Source: Desulfofustis sp. (GTDB taxonomy: Bacteria; Desulfobacterota; Desulfobulbia; Desulfobulbales; Desulfocapsaceae). Taken from it: 17,280 nt of DNA. The translations under genes and the position numbers were made by a program. Positions 1 to 6,448 of this stretch are shown one piece after another (within the stretch, counting starts at the first letter, position 1; every line of letters starts with the position of its first letter). Location of the stretch: assembly GCA_030145365.1 (NCBI GenBank), contig JAQYVS010000420.1:1-17280 (forward strand), written 5' to 3'. The notes under the pieces were generated by a model. The model was not told where the DNA came from and did not search any database. It was given only the letters and a program-made list of their open reading frames with translations.

Positions 1-303
1 CCCCAGCAAATCTATGAATTAATCAAGCCGGCGTCCCTAACTCCTGTTGCGCCTGAGGGAGAAAGCGATGATCCTTCTGCTTTTCTCCAAGCCCCAAAAT
101 CAGGACTTGGTAAAAAGACCATAAACGATATCTGCAGTGAATATAACCTCGATGTCACTATGATAGTAAAAGGGCTTGAAGAACAAGGCATAAAAGCTGA
201 GCCAGACGAGAAGTTAAAAGACATTGCCACAGCTCATGACACTGGCCCGATGCAAATTTATGAGGCGATGGTAGAGATTGTTTCAAAGAGCTCGGGAAAA
301 TAG
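1..303 (+). CDS. C-terminal fragment of a probable DUF4405-type membrane protein (5' end outside window)
   Basis: An open frame runs from the first base to a TAG at 301-303 and gives 100 residues with no start in view, so the gene begins upstream. The visible part is soluble and charged. It holds a short motif near the N-terminus (QQIYELIKPA), a Pro/Ser linker, then a fuller copy at about residues 35-97 with a GLGKKT start, an ICSEYNLD helix, a GLEEQGIKAEP segment and a final QIYEAM motif. So the end of one copy and one whole copy of a helical repeat are seen. From memory, this paired tail is typical of DUF4405 proteins of sulfate reducers, which carry cytochrome b-like membrane helices before it; those helices are not in this window. 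A role as membrane partner of the cytochrome downstream is inferred. The next gene starts 34 bases after the stop. Confidence 0.6.
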   Translation, partial: PQQIYELIKPASLTPVAPEGESDDPSAFLQAPKSGLGKKTINDICSEYNLDVTMIVKGLEEQGIKAEPDEKLKDIATAHDTGPMQIYEAMVEIVSKSSGK

Positions 304-337
304 CATTGTATAAACATATTACAAAAGAGGAACCGTT

Positions 338-718
338 ATGTATCGTATTGCGAAGCTACTCACTTTATGTTCCGTATTCTTAATCGTCTGTTTGCCAAAT
401 TTCAGTATCGCTGCAAACTATCAATCGATGACTACTCAAGAGCTCAGTGCACTGAGAGGAACCATGTCTAACGCTACTCAGGCGGATCGTGATGCTTTTC
501 GTACTGAATGGCTGCAACGTGTCGAAAAGATGTCTCCGGAAGAAAAGGAAGTATTATTAATTTCGGGTCCAGGCAGAGGAACAGGCAGTCGCAGTGGATC
601 CGGTCTTGGTGACGGCAGCGGCAGAGGGCAAGGCGGTGGTCAGGGAAGCGGGAATGGTAACGGCCCTGGTAATGAAAATGGCAATGGCAATGGTAACGGT
701 AACGGTAACGGGAAATAA
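338..718 (+). CDS. Small exported protein, DUF1104-like core with Gly/Asn-rich repeat tail
   Basis: A 126-residue protein. Residues 1-26 form a signal peptide: a basic start, a hydrophobic stretch (LLTLCSVFLIVCLP) and a likely signal peptidase I cut after SIAA. The core at about 28-75 has the pattern MTTQELSALRGTM ... DRDAFRTEWLQRV ... MSPEEKE, which resembles small periplasmic DUF1104-type proteins whose function is unknown to me. From about residue 77 the chain is almost only Gly, Ser, Asn and Arg, ending in consecutive Asn-Gly pairs, so it is probably disordered. The ATG is preceded by AGAGGA at good spacing. Its position between a membrane protein and a secreted cytochrome suggests an accessory role in periplasmic electron transfer, which is inference only. 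It has no Cys after the signal peptide and no haem motif. Confidence 0.7.
   Translation: MYRIAKLLTLCSVFLIVCLPNFSIAANYQSMTTQELSALRGTMSNATQADRDAFRTEWLQRVEKMSPEEKEVLLISGPGRGTGSRSGSGLGDGSGRGQGGGQGSGNGNGPGNENGNGNGNGNGNGK
677..712 (+). repeat. Six tandem hexamers (AAYGGN) encoding Asn-Gly pairs
   Basis: Six consecutive six-base units (AATGGC twice, AATGGT, AACGGT twice, AACGGG) encode the final Asn-Gly pairs of the small exported protein. The unit length keeps the reading frame, so slipped-strand changes would lengthen or shorten the tail without a frameshift. Confidence 0.85.
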
Positions 719-723
719 GGCCA

Positions 724-737
724 CTATGGTATCATAG
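724..737 (+). other. Small inverted repeat just after the stop of the small exported protein
   Basis: CTATG and CATAG are perfect arms around a four-base loop, starting five bases after the TAA. The stem is short and AT-rich, with no following T run, so it is not a convincing terminator; it could mark an RNA processing point or mean nothing. The rest of the 98-base spacer (719-816) holds only the GGGAG ribosome site of the cytochrome gene and an AT-rich stretch near 788-796 that could be a weak -10. Confidence 0.25.
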
Positions 738-816
738 CTCTCAGGGAGAACAGATCGGATTCCCGACATGTGTGCGACCTAAGCTTTAGATAATACTTTT
801 ACAACAGGGAGTTTAC

Positions 817-2448
817 ATGGGTCTCTTCGCATCAACCCGCCGGGTCAACGGATGTATAGCAGGATTCTTGAGCATCTTTGGCATCCTGCTATTTGGTTCG
901 ACTTGTTTTGCAGAGTACAGTTCTTTGTTCAGCACATCCGATACCTGTTCCTTCTGTCACAGCTCAGGTTCTTCTGCTCTGATAGATAGTGGCGGAAATG
1001 AACTCTCAATTTCAGGAGATTGGGGTTCTACAATGATGGGAAACGCCTTTAGGGATCCGCTGTTTCGGGCCAAACTTGAGTCTGAGGTTAAAAGAAATCC
1101 CAAACTGGCTCGAGCAATTGAGGATAAATGTACAACCTGCCATGCTCCCATGGCCAGAACACAGGCAGTTTGGGATGGTGCTCAACACTATTCGCTGTCC
1201 GAGGCCGAGGGTTCCGAGCTTGCCTGGGATAGTGTGAGTTGCACTGTTTGTCACCAGATTCAGGATACGAACCTGGGACAAAAAGAGAGTTTTTCAGGAA
1301 GCTACTCCATTAGAGATGATCGAAAAATATTTGGCCCGTACAAAAACGTTTTTGCTAATCCAATGCTCAATCATGTTAACTACCTACCGCTCCATGGACA
1401 ACAGGTAGACAAACCGCAACTCTGTGCAACATGTCATACGCTCTTTACTCCTTATGTCGATAAAGATGGGAACATCGCAGGGGAATTTCCTGAACAAACC
1501 CCCTACCTAGAGTGGCTCAACAGCGACTATTCCTCGCCGGATAATTACCAGTCTTGCCAGGAGTGTCATATGCCAAGAATAGATGAACCAATCAAAATCA
1601 CCAATCGTCCTCCATGGTACAACGAAAAACAGTCACCATTTTGGATGCATCATTTCACCGGTGGAAATACCTTTGTTCTCGAGATGCTGATGGCAAACCG
1701 ACAGAATCTTGGAGTTGTTGCCACAGAAAATCAATTCAAGAAAACAATTGAGAGATCTGAAGAAAGGCTTACCAATGACTCAGCTGAAATTTCCATAGAT
1801 CACACCGAACTGGACAACAATCGCTTAAAAGTCGTTGTAAAAGTCATTAATAAAACGGGACACAAATTCCCCACTGGATTTCCATCACGAAGAGTATGGA
1901 TTCGTCTGCACGTCCAGGATGATCAGGAACAAGTTCTCTTTGATTCGGGAAATTGGACACCACAGGGCAATATCGTCGGTTTAGATGAGAATTATGAACG
2001 ACATTACGACACGATCAATTCGCCTGAACAAGTACAAATTTATCAGGCGGTTATGGGCGACGTGGAGGGAGTATTAACCCACACCCTGCTGGAAGCTGCA
2101 ATGTATCTGAAAGATAATCGTCTTGTTCCCAAAGGATTTGTGAAGTCGGGGTCTATGACGGAACATACGCTCATGACCGGGAAGGTAGTCGATGATACAA
2201 ATTTCAATATGGAAGACGGTCAGGAAGGCTCAGGGGCTGACTATATCACCTATGATATACCCATAAATAGTGGGAGACATCCGCTAACGTTACAGGCGCA
2301 ACTGATGTACCAGACGAGCACACCCCGCTTTATCGAAAATCTGCTGGTAGATGATACGCCGGCAGTTTCCCGTTTGCAGAAGATGTATGCTCAATCGGGC
2401 AATGATCCAATCGTTGTGGACTCACTCAGCCTTGCTCTGGCTGAGTAA
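817..2448 (+). CDS. Secreted pentahaem c-type cytochrome
   Basis: A 543-residue protein. The first ~32 residues are a Sec signal peptide (GFLSIFGILLFG core, likely cut after CFA), so it matures in the periplasm or beyond. Five CxxCH haem c sites are visible at residues 44-48 (CSFCH), 105-109 (CTTCH), 142-146 (CTVCH), 203-207 (CATCH) and 247-251 (CQECH), all in the N-terminal half. The C-terminal half has no haem site but carries NKTGHKFPTGFPSRR at about 345-359, a motif I associate with a widespread multihaem cytochrome family of anaerobes. His189, His193, His278 and His279 are possible distal ligands. The start is supported by GGGAG five bases before the ATG. It is expected to carry electrons; donor and acceptor cannot be read from sequence. 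It is the last gene of the plus-strand group. Confidence 0.88.
   Translation: MGLFASTRRVNGCIAGFLSIFGILLFGSTCFAEYSSLFSTSDTCSFCHSSGSSALIDSGGNELSISGDWGSTMMGNAFRDPLFRAKLESEVKRNPKLARAIEDKCTTCHAPMARTQAVWDGAQHYSLSEAEGSELAWDSVSCTVCHQIQDTNLGQKESFSGSYSIRDDRKIFGPYKNVFANPMLNHVNYLPLHGQQVDKPQLCATCHTLFTPYVDKDGNIAGEFPEQTPYLEWLNSDYSSPDNYQSCQECHMPRIDEPIKITNRPPWYNEKQSPFWMHHFTGGNTFVLEMLMANRQNLGVVATENQFKKTIERSEERLTNDSAEISIDHTELDNNRLKVVVKVINKTGHKFPTGFPSRRVWIRLHVQDDQEQVLFDSGNWTPQGNIVGLDENYERHYDTINSPEQVQIYQAVMGDVEGVLTHTLLEAAMYLKDNRLVPKGFVKSGSMTEHTLMTGKVVDDTNFNMEDGQEGSGADYITYDIPINSGRHPLTLQAQLMYQTSTPRFIENLLVDDTPAVSRLQKMYAQSGNDPIVVDSLSLALAE
2424..2446. other. Hairpin over the end of the cytochrome gene
   Basis: ACTCAGCC (2424-2431) and GGCTGAGT (2439-2446) are perfect 8-base arms around a seven-base loop, ending in the first base of the TAA stop codon. 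No T run follows on either strand, so it is not a classical intrinsic terminator. It may protect the 3' end of the mRNA. The 100-base convergent gap that follows (2449-2548) shows no better terminator. Confidence 0.45.
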
Positions 2449-2548
2449 AATCGGCTGCACAAACAAGATAAGTACAGATCAATGCCACCGGTTCCTGCTT
2501 CCGTAATATTGGGTCTTCAGCTCTATCCTTGTTGTATATGTATTAAGA

Positions 2549-4279
2549 TTATGTCTCTGGAAGCCAGTCCACATTCATTCTGCGGACCACATTGATGCCG
2601 CCGGCCAGCACCTTGTTATTGGTATAGCCGTTATGGTCGAGAAATCGCTGAACTTCATAGGAACGTGACCCTGCGTTGCAGATGATAATCATCGTTTTTT
2701 CGGTCGGCAGTTCCTTATATCGTTTACGAACCTCATCATAAGGCATCGAGATCCAATGTTTTTCGCCGAACTTTTCAATAAATGGTTCGGCCTGTTTAGG
2801 ATGCCTTACATCAACCATAATCCAATCCGGTTCTTTCTCCGGTGCATCCATAAAATCGAAATATTCGCGCATATCGATTTTTCGCATACGGTTGTCGCAG
2901 AGATTATCAGCCACATAGGCTGCCGCATTGATCGAGTCGATTGCAGCAGAAAACGGTGGTGAATAGGCCATTTCAATATTGTTGAAATCCTCGATAACTG
3001 CACCTTCACATAACAGCGGCGCTGCCCCGTTAATTCTGGCCAGTACACCGTCTCCCATCGGACCAATCCCCTGGAGTCCCAAAACTCTTCTGGTCCTGCG
3101 ATCAAAGACCAATGTAAAACAGGAAATGGCCTGAGTCGGGTAAAAATGGGCTCGATCGATGGGAGAGGTCAGCGAAATATCAGCATCATATCCCGCCTGT
3201 TTAGCTGCATTGAGCGTCAACCCTGCCGAGCCGATACTCATGTCGAAACCTTTCATAATAAAACTGCCTACTCCCCCTTTAAACGTTGAGGGGATACCAG
3301 CGATATTATCACCTGCAACCCTTCCCTGTTTATTGGCCAGGGATCCCAATGGTGCAAAAAATTTGCTTCCAGACACTAAATTGGTGATTTCAATACAATC
3401 GCCTGCGGCATAGATATCGGGATCCGAGGTCTGCATGTGCTCGTTTACAACGATGGCCCCGCCAGCCGAAACATGAAGTCCCGCTTCCTTGGCTAGCTGT
3501 GACCGGGGCTTCACGCCGACGGCCATAATCACCAGATCGGCCTCAATCTGCCGATTGCTTGTACGGACTCCGCAAACCTTGCCGGAATCATCGCCGATAA
3601 TTTCCGTTGCAGCTTCTCCCAGGAAAATTTCCAGCCCGTTGTCACGCAGATGTTTGGCCAGGATATCCGCCATCTCCCAATCGACCAGATTGGGAAGAAG
3701 CTGGTCTTTGAACTCTACCAGCGTCGCATCGATGCCCCAAAGGTCCTTGAATGCCTCTGCCATTTCAATGCCAATTGCGCCACCACCTATAATCACAGCT
3801 TTGCCCACCAAACCTTTGGTAATTCTTTCTTTTATGGCAATGGCCTTATGCAGGTTGCCAACGCTGAATACTCCGTCCAGATCAATTCCATCAATTTGCG
3901 GAATAATCGGTTCACTGCCGGTCGCAAGCATTAAGGTATCGTAGCTGATCTCTTCTTCTTCATTGGTTGCCACGTGTTCAGCCGTAATGGTCTTCTTTTC
4001 CCGGTCAATGGAGAGCACCCGGGTTGAGGTCATGGTCGTGACACCTTTGGCCTCCTCAAAGAAATGTTCATCTCTGAGCATATGAAAACTTGTTGAACGA
4101 AGCTCTTTCTCATCGGCGACATCACCTCCAACATAATAGGGGATTCCGCATCCCCCATAAGAGATAAGACTGTCCTGATCGATCAAAACCACCTCAATAT
4201 CGGGATTCAAACGCTTAATCCTGACCGCAGCTTTGGGGCCCGCGGCAACAGCGCCGACAACAACTACTCTCTTACTCAT
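2549..4279 (-). CDS. FAD-dependent CoA-disulfide/polysulfide reductase-like protein with C-terminal rhodanese domain
   Basis: A 576-residue protein. It has an FAD-binding Rossmann fold with a degenerate dinucleotide motif (GAVAAG, 9-14), the single redox Cys44 in YGGCGIPYYVGG, ATGSEP at 119-124, an NAD(P)H motif GGGAIG at 165-170, a second FAD motif ending in DIYAAGDC near 295, a dimerisation domain, and a rhodanese domain at about 460-576 with loop CNAGSRS and candidate active Cys534. This is the layout of CoA-disulfide reductase/NADH:polysulfide reductase fusions, in which the flavin Cys reduces a CoA persulfide or polysulfide and the rhodanese domain handles sulfane sulfur. No signal peptide, so cytoplasmic. 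Substrate (CoA disulfide, CoA persulfide or polysulfide) is undecided. The gene stands alone behind a 124-base gap with a dyad. Both key Cys residues are present, so it should be active. Confidence 0.85.
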   Translation of the reverse strand: MSKRVVVVGAVAAGPKAAVRIKRLNPDIEVVLIDQDSLISYGGCGIPYYVGGDVADEKELRSTSFHMLRDEHFFEEAKGVTTMTSTRVLSIDREKKTITAEHVATNEEEEISYDTLMLATGSEPIIPQIDGIDLDGVFSVGNLHKAIAIKERITKGLVGKAVIIGGGAIGIEMAEAFKDLWGIDATLVEFKDQLLPNLVDWEMADILAKHLRDNGLEIFLGEAATEIIGDDSGKVCGVRTSNRQIEADLVIMAVGVKPRSQLAKEAGLHVSAGGAIVVNEHMQTSDPDIYAAGDCIEITNLVSGSKFFAPLGSLANKQGRVAGDNIAGIPSTFKGGVGSFIMKGFDMSIGSAGLTLNAAKQAGYDADISLTSPIDRAHFYPTQAISCFTLVFDRRTRRVLGLQGIGPMGDGVLARINGAAPLLCEGAVIEDFNNIEMAYSPPFSAAIDSINAAAYVADNLCDNRMRKIDMREYFDFMDAPEKEPDWIMVDVRHPKQAEPFIEKFGEKHWISMPYDEVRKRYKELPTEKTMIIICNAGSRSYEVQRFLDHNGYTNNKVLAGGINVVRRMNVDWLPET

Positions 4280-4306
4280 AGCTCTACTCTGTCCTTTATT
4301 ATCAAT

Positions 4307-4329
4307 TGTTCATTTAGTGCATATGAACA
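4307..4329. promoter_or_regulatory. Candidate operator dyad upstream of the reductase-rhodanese gene
   Basis: TGTTCAT and ATGAACA are perfect 7-base arms separated by nine bases, centred about 39 bases before the ATG at 4279. On the minus strand TTGCAA lies 17 bases before TCATAT, so the dyad would cover a weak possible -10, and GATAAT lies on its ATG side. The size and spacing suit a dimeric repressor or activator. No regulator gene is near and I do not recognise the family. The rest of the gap (4280-4403) shows no hairpin with a T run. Confidence 0.4.
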
Positions 4330-4403
4330 CTACCAAGACTCTTTTGCAAGTCCAATTAATCCCCATAAGCCTCTGTTCTGGCATACCTTTACACCCGCTT
4401 ACA

Positions 4404-4919
4404 TTATTCAAAGTTCAAGATATATTTCTTGTTATAACGGGTTCGTTTCTCAGGCTTCTGCGCAGGATAACCGAGAGCTATCCCTGCCACAGGTATGATA
4501 TTGCCGGGTAGCTTGAAATATTGTTGAAGCGGCTTTATCCGTTCCGTACGCGGATGAATCCCGATCCAGCAACTGCCCAGTCCCAAGGCATTGGCCGCCA
4601 GCAACATATTTTCAGTACAGGCAGACACATCCTGCAGCATATAGGATTCATAATTGTCATGGGCTGCATCGATGTCTCCGCACACTAAAAATGCTGCCGT
4701 CGCACTTTTTAACATCGCTCCATTGGGCACAATTTTCAACATTGCCTCAAGATCTTCAGGCTCCCTGAGGACGACAAAACGCCATGGATCCTTGGCCCTG
4801 GCCGACGGAGCCGACATGCCGGCCATCAGAATATCTTCGATCAGATTTTCAGGCACCGGATCATCGGTGAAGAGCCGAACACTTCTCCTGCTGAATATAA
4901 AATCAAGTTTGTCGTTCAT
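4404..4919 (-). CDS. Nitroreductase-family FMN protein
   Basis: A 171-residue protein of the short nitroreductase class. The N-terminal RRSVR (11-15) is the usual FMN phosphate-binding motif, followed by APSARAKDPWRFVV (37-50), a central LAANALGLGSCWIG stretch (about 106-119) and a GIALGYPAQKPEKR end typical of the family. Members are homodimeric, bind FMN and use NAD(P)H to reduce quinones, nitroaromatics or other acceptors; the natural substrate cannot be told. It has no signal peptide or added ferredoxin domain, so it is probably cytoplasmic. The ATG has GGGAG a few bases upstream. It lies 71 bases after the kinase gene and 124 before the reductase-rhodanese gene, all on the same strand, so co-transcription with either is possible but not shown. 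Confidence 0.85.
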   Translation of the reverse strand: MNDKLDFIFSRRSVRLFTDDPVPENLIEDILMAGMSAPSARAKDPWRFVVLREPEDLEAMLKIVPNGAMLKSATAAFLVCGDIDAAHDNYESYMLQDVSACTENMLLAANALGLGSCWIGIHPRTERIKPLQQYFKLPGNIIPVAGIALGYPAQKPEKRTRYNKKYILNFE

Positions 4920-4990
4920 AGGTCTCCCGTAATTTCAGAAACACGAGATAATCAATATTTCTGGTAGGAAGTCTAAATCAGGTTATTTGG

Positions 4991-6448
4991 TCAGGGGAAG
5001 AAGATGGTGATTCGCGTTCCTTGATTTTCTCTGCTTTCCACCTGGATTTCACCGTCATGTTCCTCGACAATATTTTTCACTATTGCAAGTCCCAGTCCAG
5101 TTCCCTTATGTTTATCGGTGAAAAAAGGTTCAAAAATTTGAGAAACTTTCTCTTCTGACATCCCGATGCCGGTGTCGGAAAATGAAAGAGTAATCGTATG
5201 TTTTAAGCTCTGGCTTGTTTCTACGAGCAGCGTTCCGCCCTCAGGCATGGCCTGGATGGCATTGATCAATATATTAAGAAAGCCCCTATAGAGCATATCC
5301 TCATCCACTTGCTTGATGATCGGGTCCTCAGCCAACCTGGTGTCAATGACTATATTCTGTTTCTCGGCAGTGGAATGAACAAAGGTAATTGCCCGATTCA
5401 AAATGGTGTGCAGATCTATTGCTTTGAGTTTTAGTTCCTGCGGCCTGGCAAAATCGAGAAATTCTGTGACAATGGTATTGAGCCGCTTGGTTTCATCGAC
5501 AATGATCTGGGCCAGGTTCTCGTTACCGGGAGCTACCTTCTCAATTCTTTTCTTGAGAATCTCCGCCGTACTTCTGACAATTCCAAGCGGACTTTTAATC
5601 TCATGAGACACCGTTGCAACCATGGTTCCCAGATGAGCGAGATTCTCCGTCTTATTGAGCTGTTCCTCTAGTTTCAAACGCTCTTCGGTCCTTCTTTCAA
5701 GCATTCGACTGGCTCGGGAGACAATGCTTCTTAACACCAAAAAGAGGACAAGCATCATACTTGATGAAACCAGAATGATTCGGGATTGCAGCTTCAGAAT
5801 GGCAACATAATCCCTGGATAAATCCTTGACGACTTCTATGACCCCCATGATCGCATCGCCAGATTCTCCGCTTTCTTTAACCTGTCTGAACGGAATAAAT
5901 GTCTTCAGTTGACAGCTTACTTGCGTGTCAGTGGAGAGCAGGCTCCAGATAGAGCCGCTGTAGATAAATTTTGAATTGGCGGTTCCTCTCAGTGCTTTCT
6001 CATATTCGATACCACCTTTATCGCGCATTCCAACCAGTTTTGGAACCGTAGAGTAAGAAATAATATTTTCGCTGGAGTCATAGATAGTCACCGAGTCAAT
6101 GGCCATTCCCTGGACCAGGCCGGTAATCAGTTTATCAAGGTAATCGAATTGTTCCGGGTTCCTCAAGGCAATCTGACCGTACCGGACCACTGCCGGCAAT
6201 ACAAAACGCCTGAAAACCTGCTGATTGAGATTTCCGGCCAGGAGTAGCGAGTAATCTTCGCTCTGCTTAAGCATGACTTCCTTGGCATTGTTGGAAATAC
6301 TCCAGGAGAGAATCAGGGTAACGATTAGAATGACACCCAGTGCAGTGAAAGAAAAATATTTAACCAGGGTAAACGACTGCAGACCGGCGTCGGTTTTCCG
6401 CCGCTGATTCACAATGGAGCCGTTCTTCTCCTGTTTCCAATTAATCAT
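4991..6448 (-). CDS. Membrane-bound sensor histidine kinase without an adjacent response regulator
   Basis: A 485-residue protein. TM1 lies at about 30-52, a periplasmic sensor region at about 56-218, TM2 at about 223-242, then a cytoplasmic linker. The HisKA helix has the phospho-acceptor His282 in SHEIKSPLGIVRS; the N box is NILINAIQAMPEGG (392-405), G1 is DTGIG (425-429) and G2 is GTGLG (449-453). All catalytic boxes are intact. The kinase core resembles the NtrB/ZraS/AtoS type, whose partners are often sigma-54 activators, but no regulator gene is in the window. I chose the ATG at 6448 because GCGGGG precedes it and earlier in-frame starts lie deep inside the radical SAM gene. It overlaps that gene by eight bases, which suggests translational coupling. 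The signal sensed is unknown; no PAS domain is evident. Confidence 0.88.
   Translation of the reverse strand: MINWKQEKNGSIVNQRRKTDAGLQSFTLVKYFSFTALGVILIVTLILSWSISNNAKEVMLKQSEDYSLLLAGNLNQQVFRRFVLPAVVRYGQIALRNPEQFDYLDKLITGLVQGMAIDSVTIYDSSENIISYSTVPKLVGMRDKGGIEYEKALRGTANSKFIYSGSIWSLLSTDTQVSCQLKTFIPFRQVKESGESGDAIMGVIEVVKDLSRDYVAILKLQSRIILVSSSMMLVLFLVLRSIVSRASRMLERRTEERLKLEEQLNKTENLAHLGTMVATVSHEIKSPLGIVRSTAEILKKRIEKVAPGNENLAQIIVDETKRLNTIVTEFLDFARPQELKLKAIDLHTILNRAITFVHSTAEKQNIVIDTRLAEDPIIKQVDEDMLYRGFLNILINAIQAMPEGGTLLVETSQSLKHTITLSFSDTGIGMSEEKVSQIFEPFFTDKHKGTGLGLAIVKNIVEEHDGEIQVESRENQGTRITIFFP

Noticed and set aside
3489..3944. A 151-residue plus-strand open frame opposite the reductase-rhodanese gene
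   Set aside because: It is antisense to a gene with clear motifs, has no ribosome site or recognisable domain, and its composition is that of a shadow frame.
4307..4329. Reading the dyad as a LexA or ArsR-type box
   Set aside because: The arms contain GTTC/GAAC, but the spacing and half-site orientation do not fit the LexA or ArsR patterns I know.
4920..4990. A promoter in the gap before the nitroreductase gene
   Set aside because: Only a partial -10 (GATTAT) with no matching -35 was seen; not strong enough to list.
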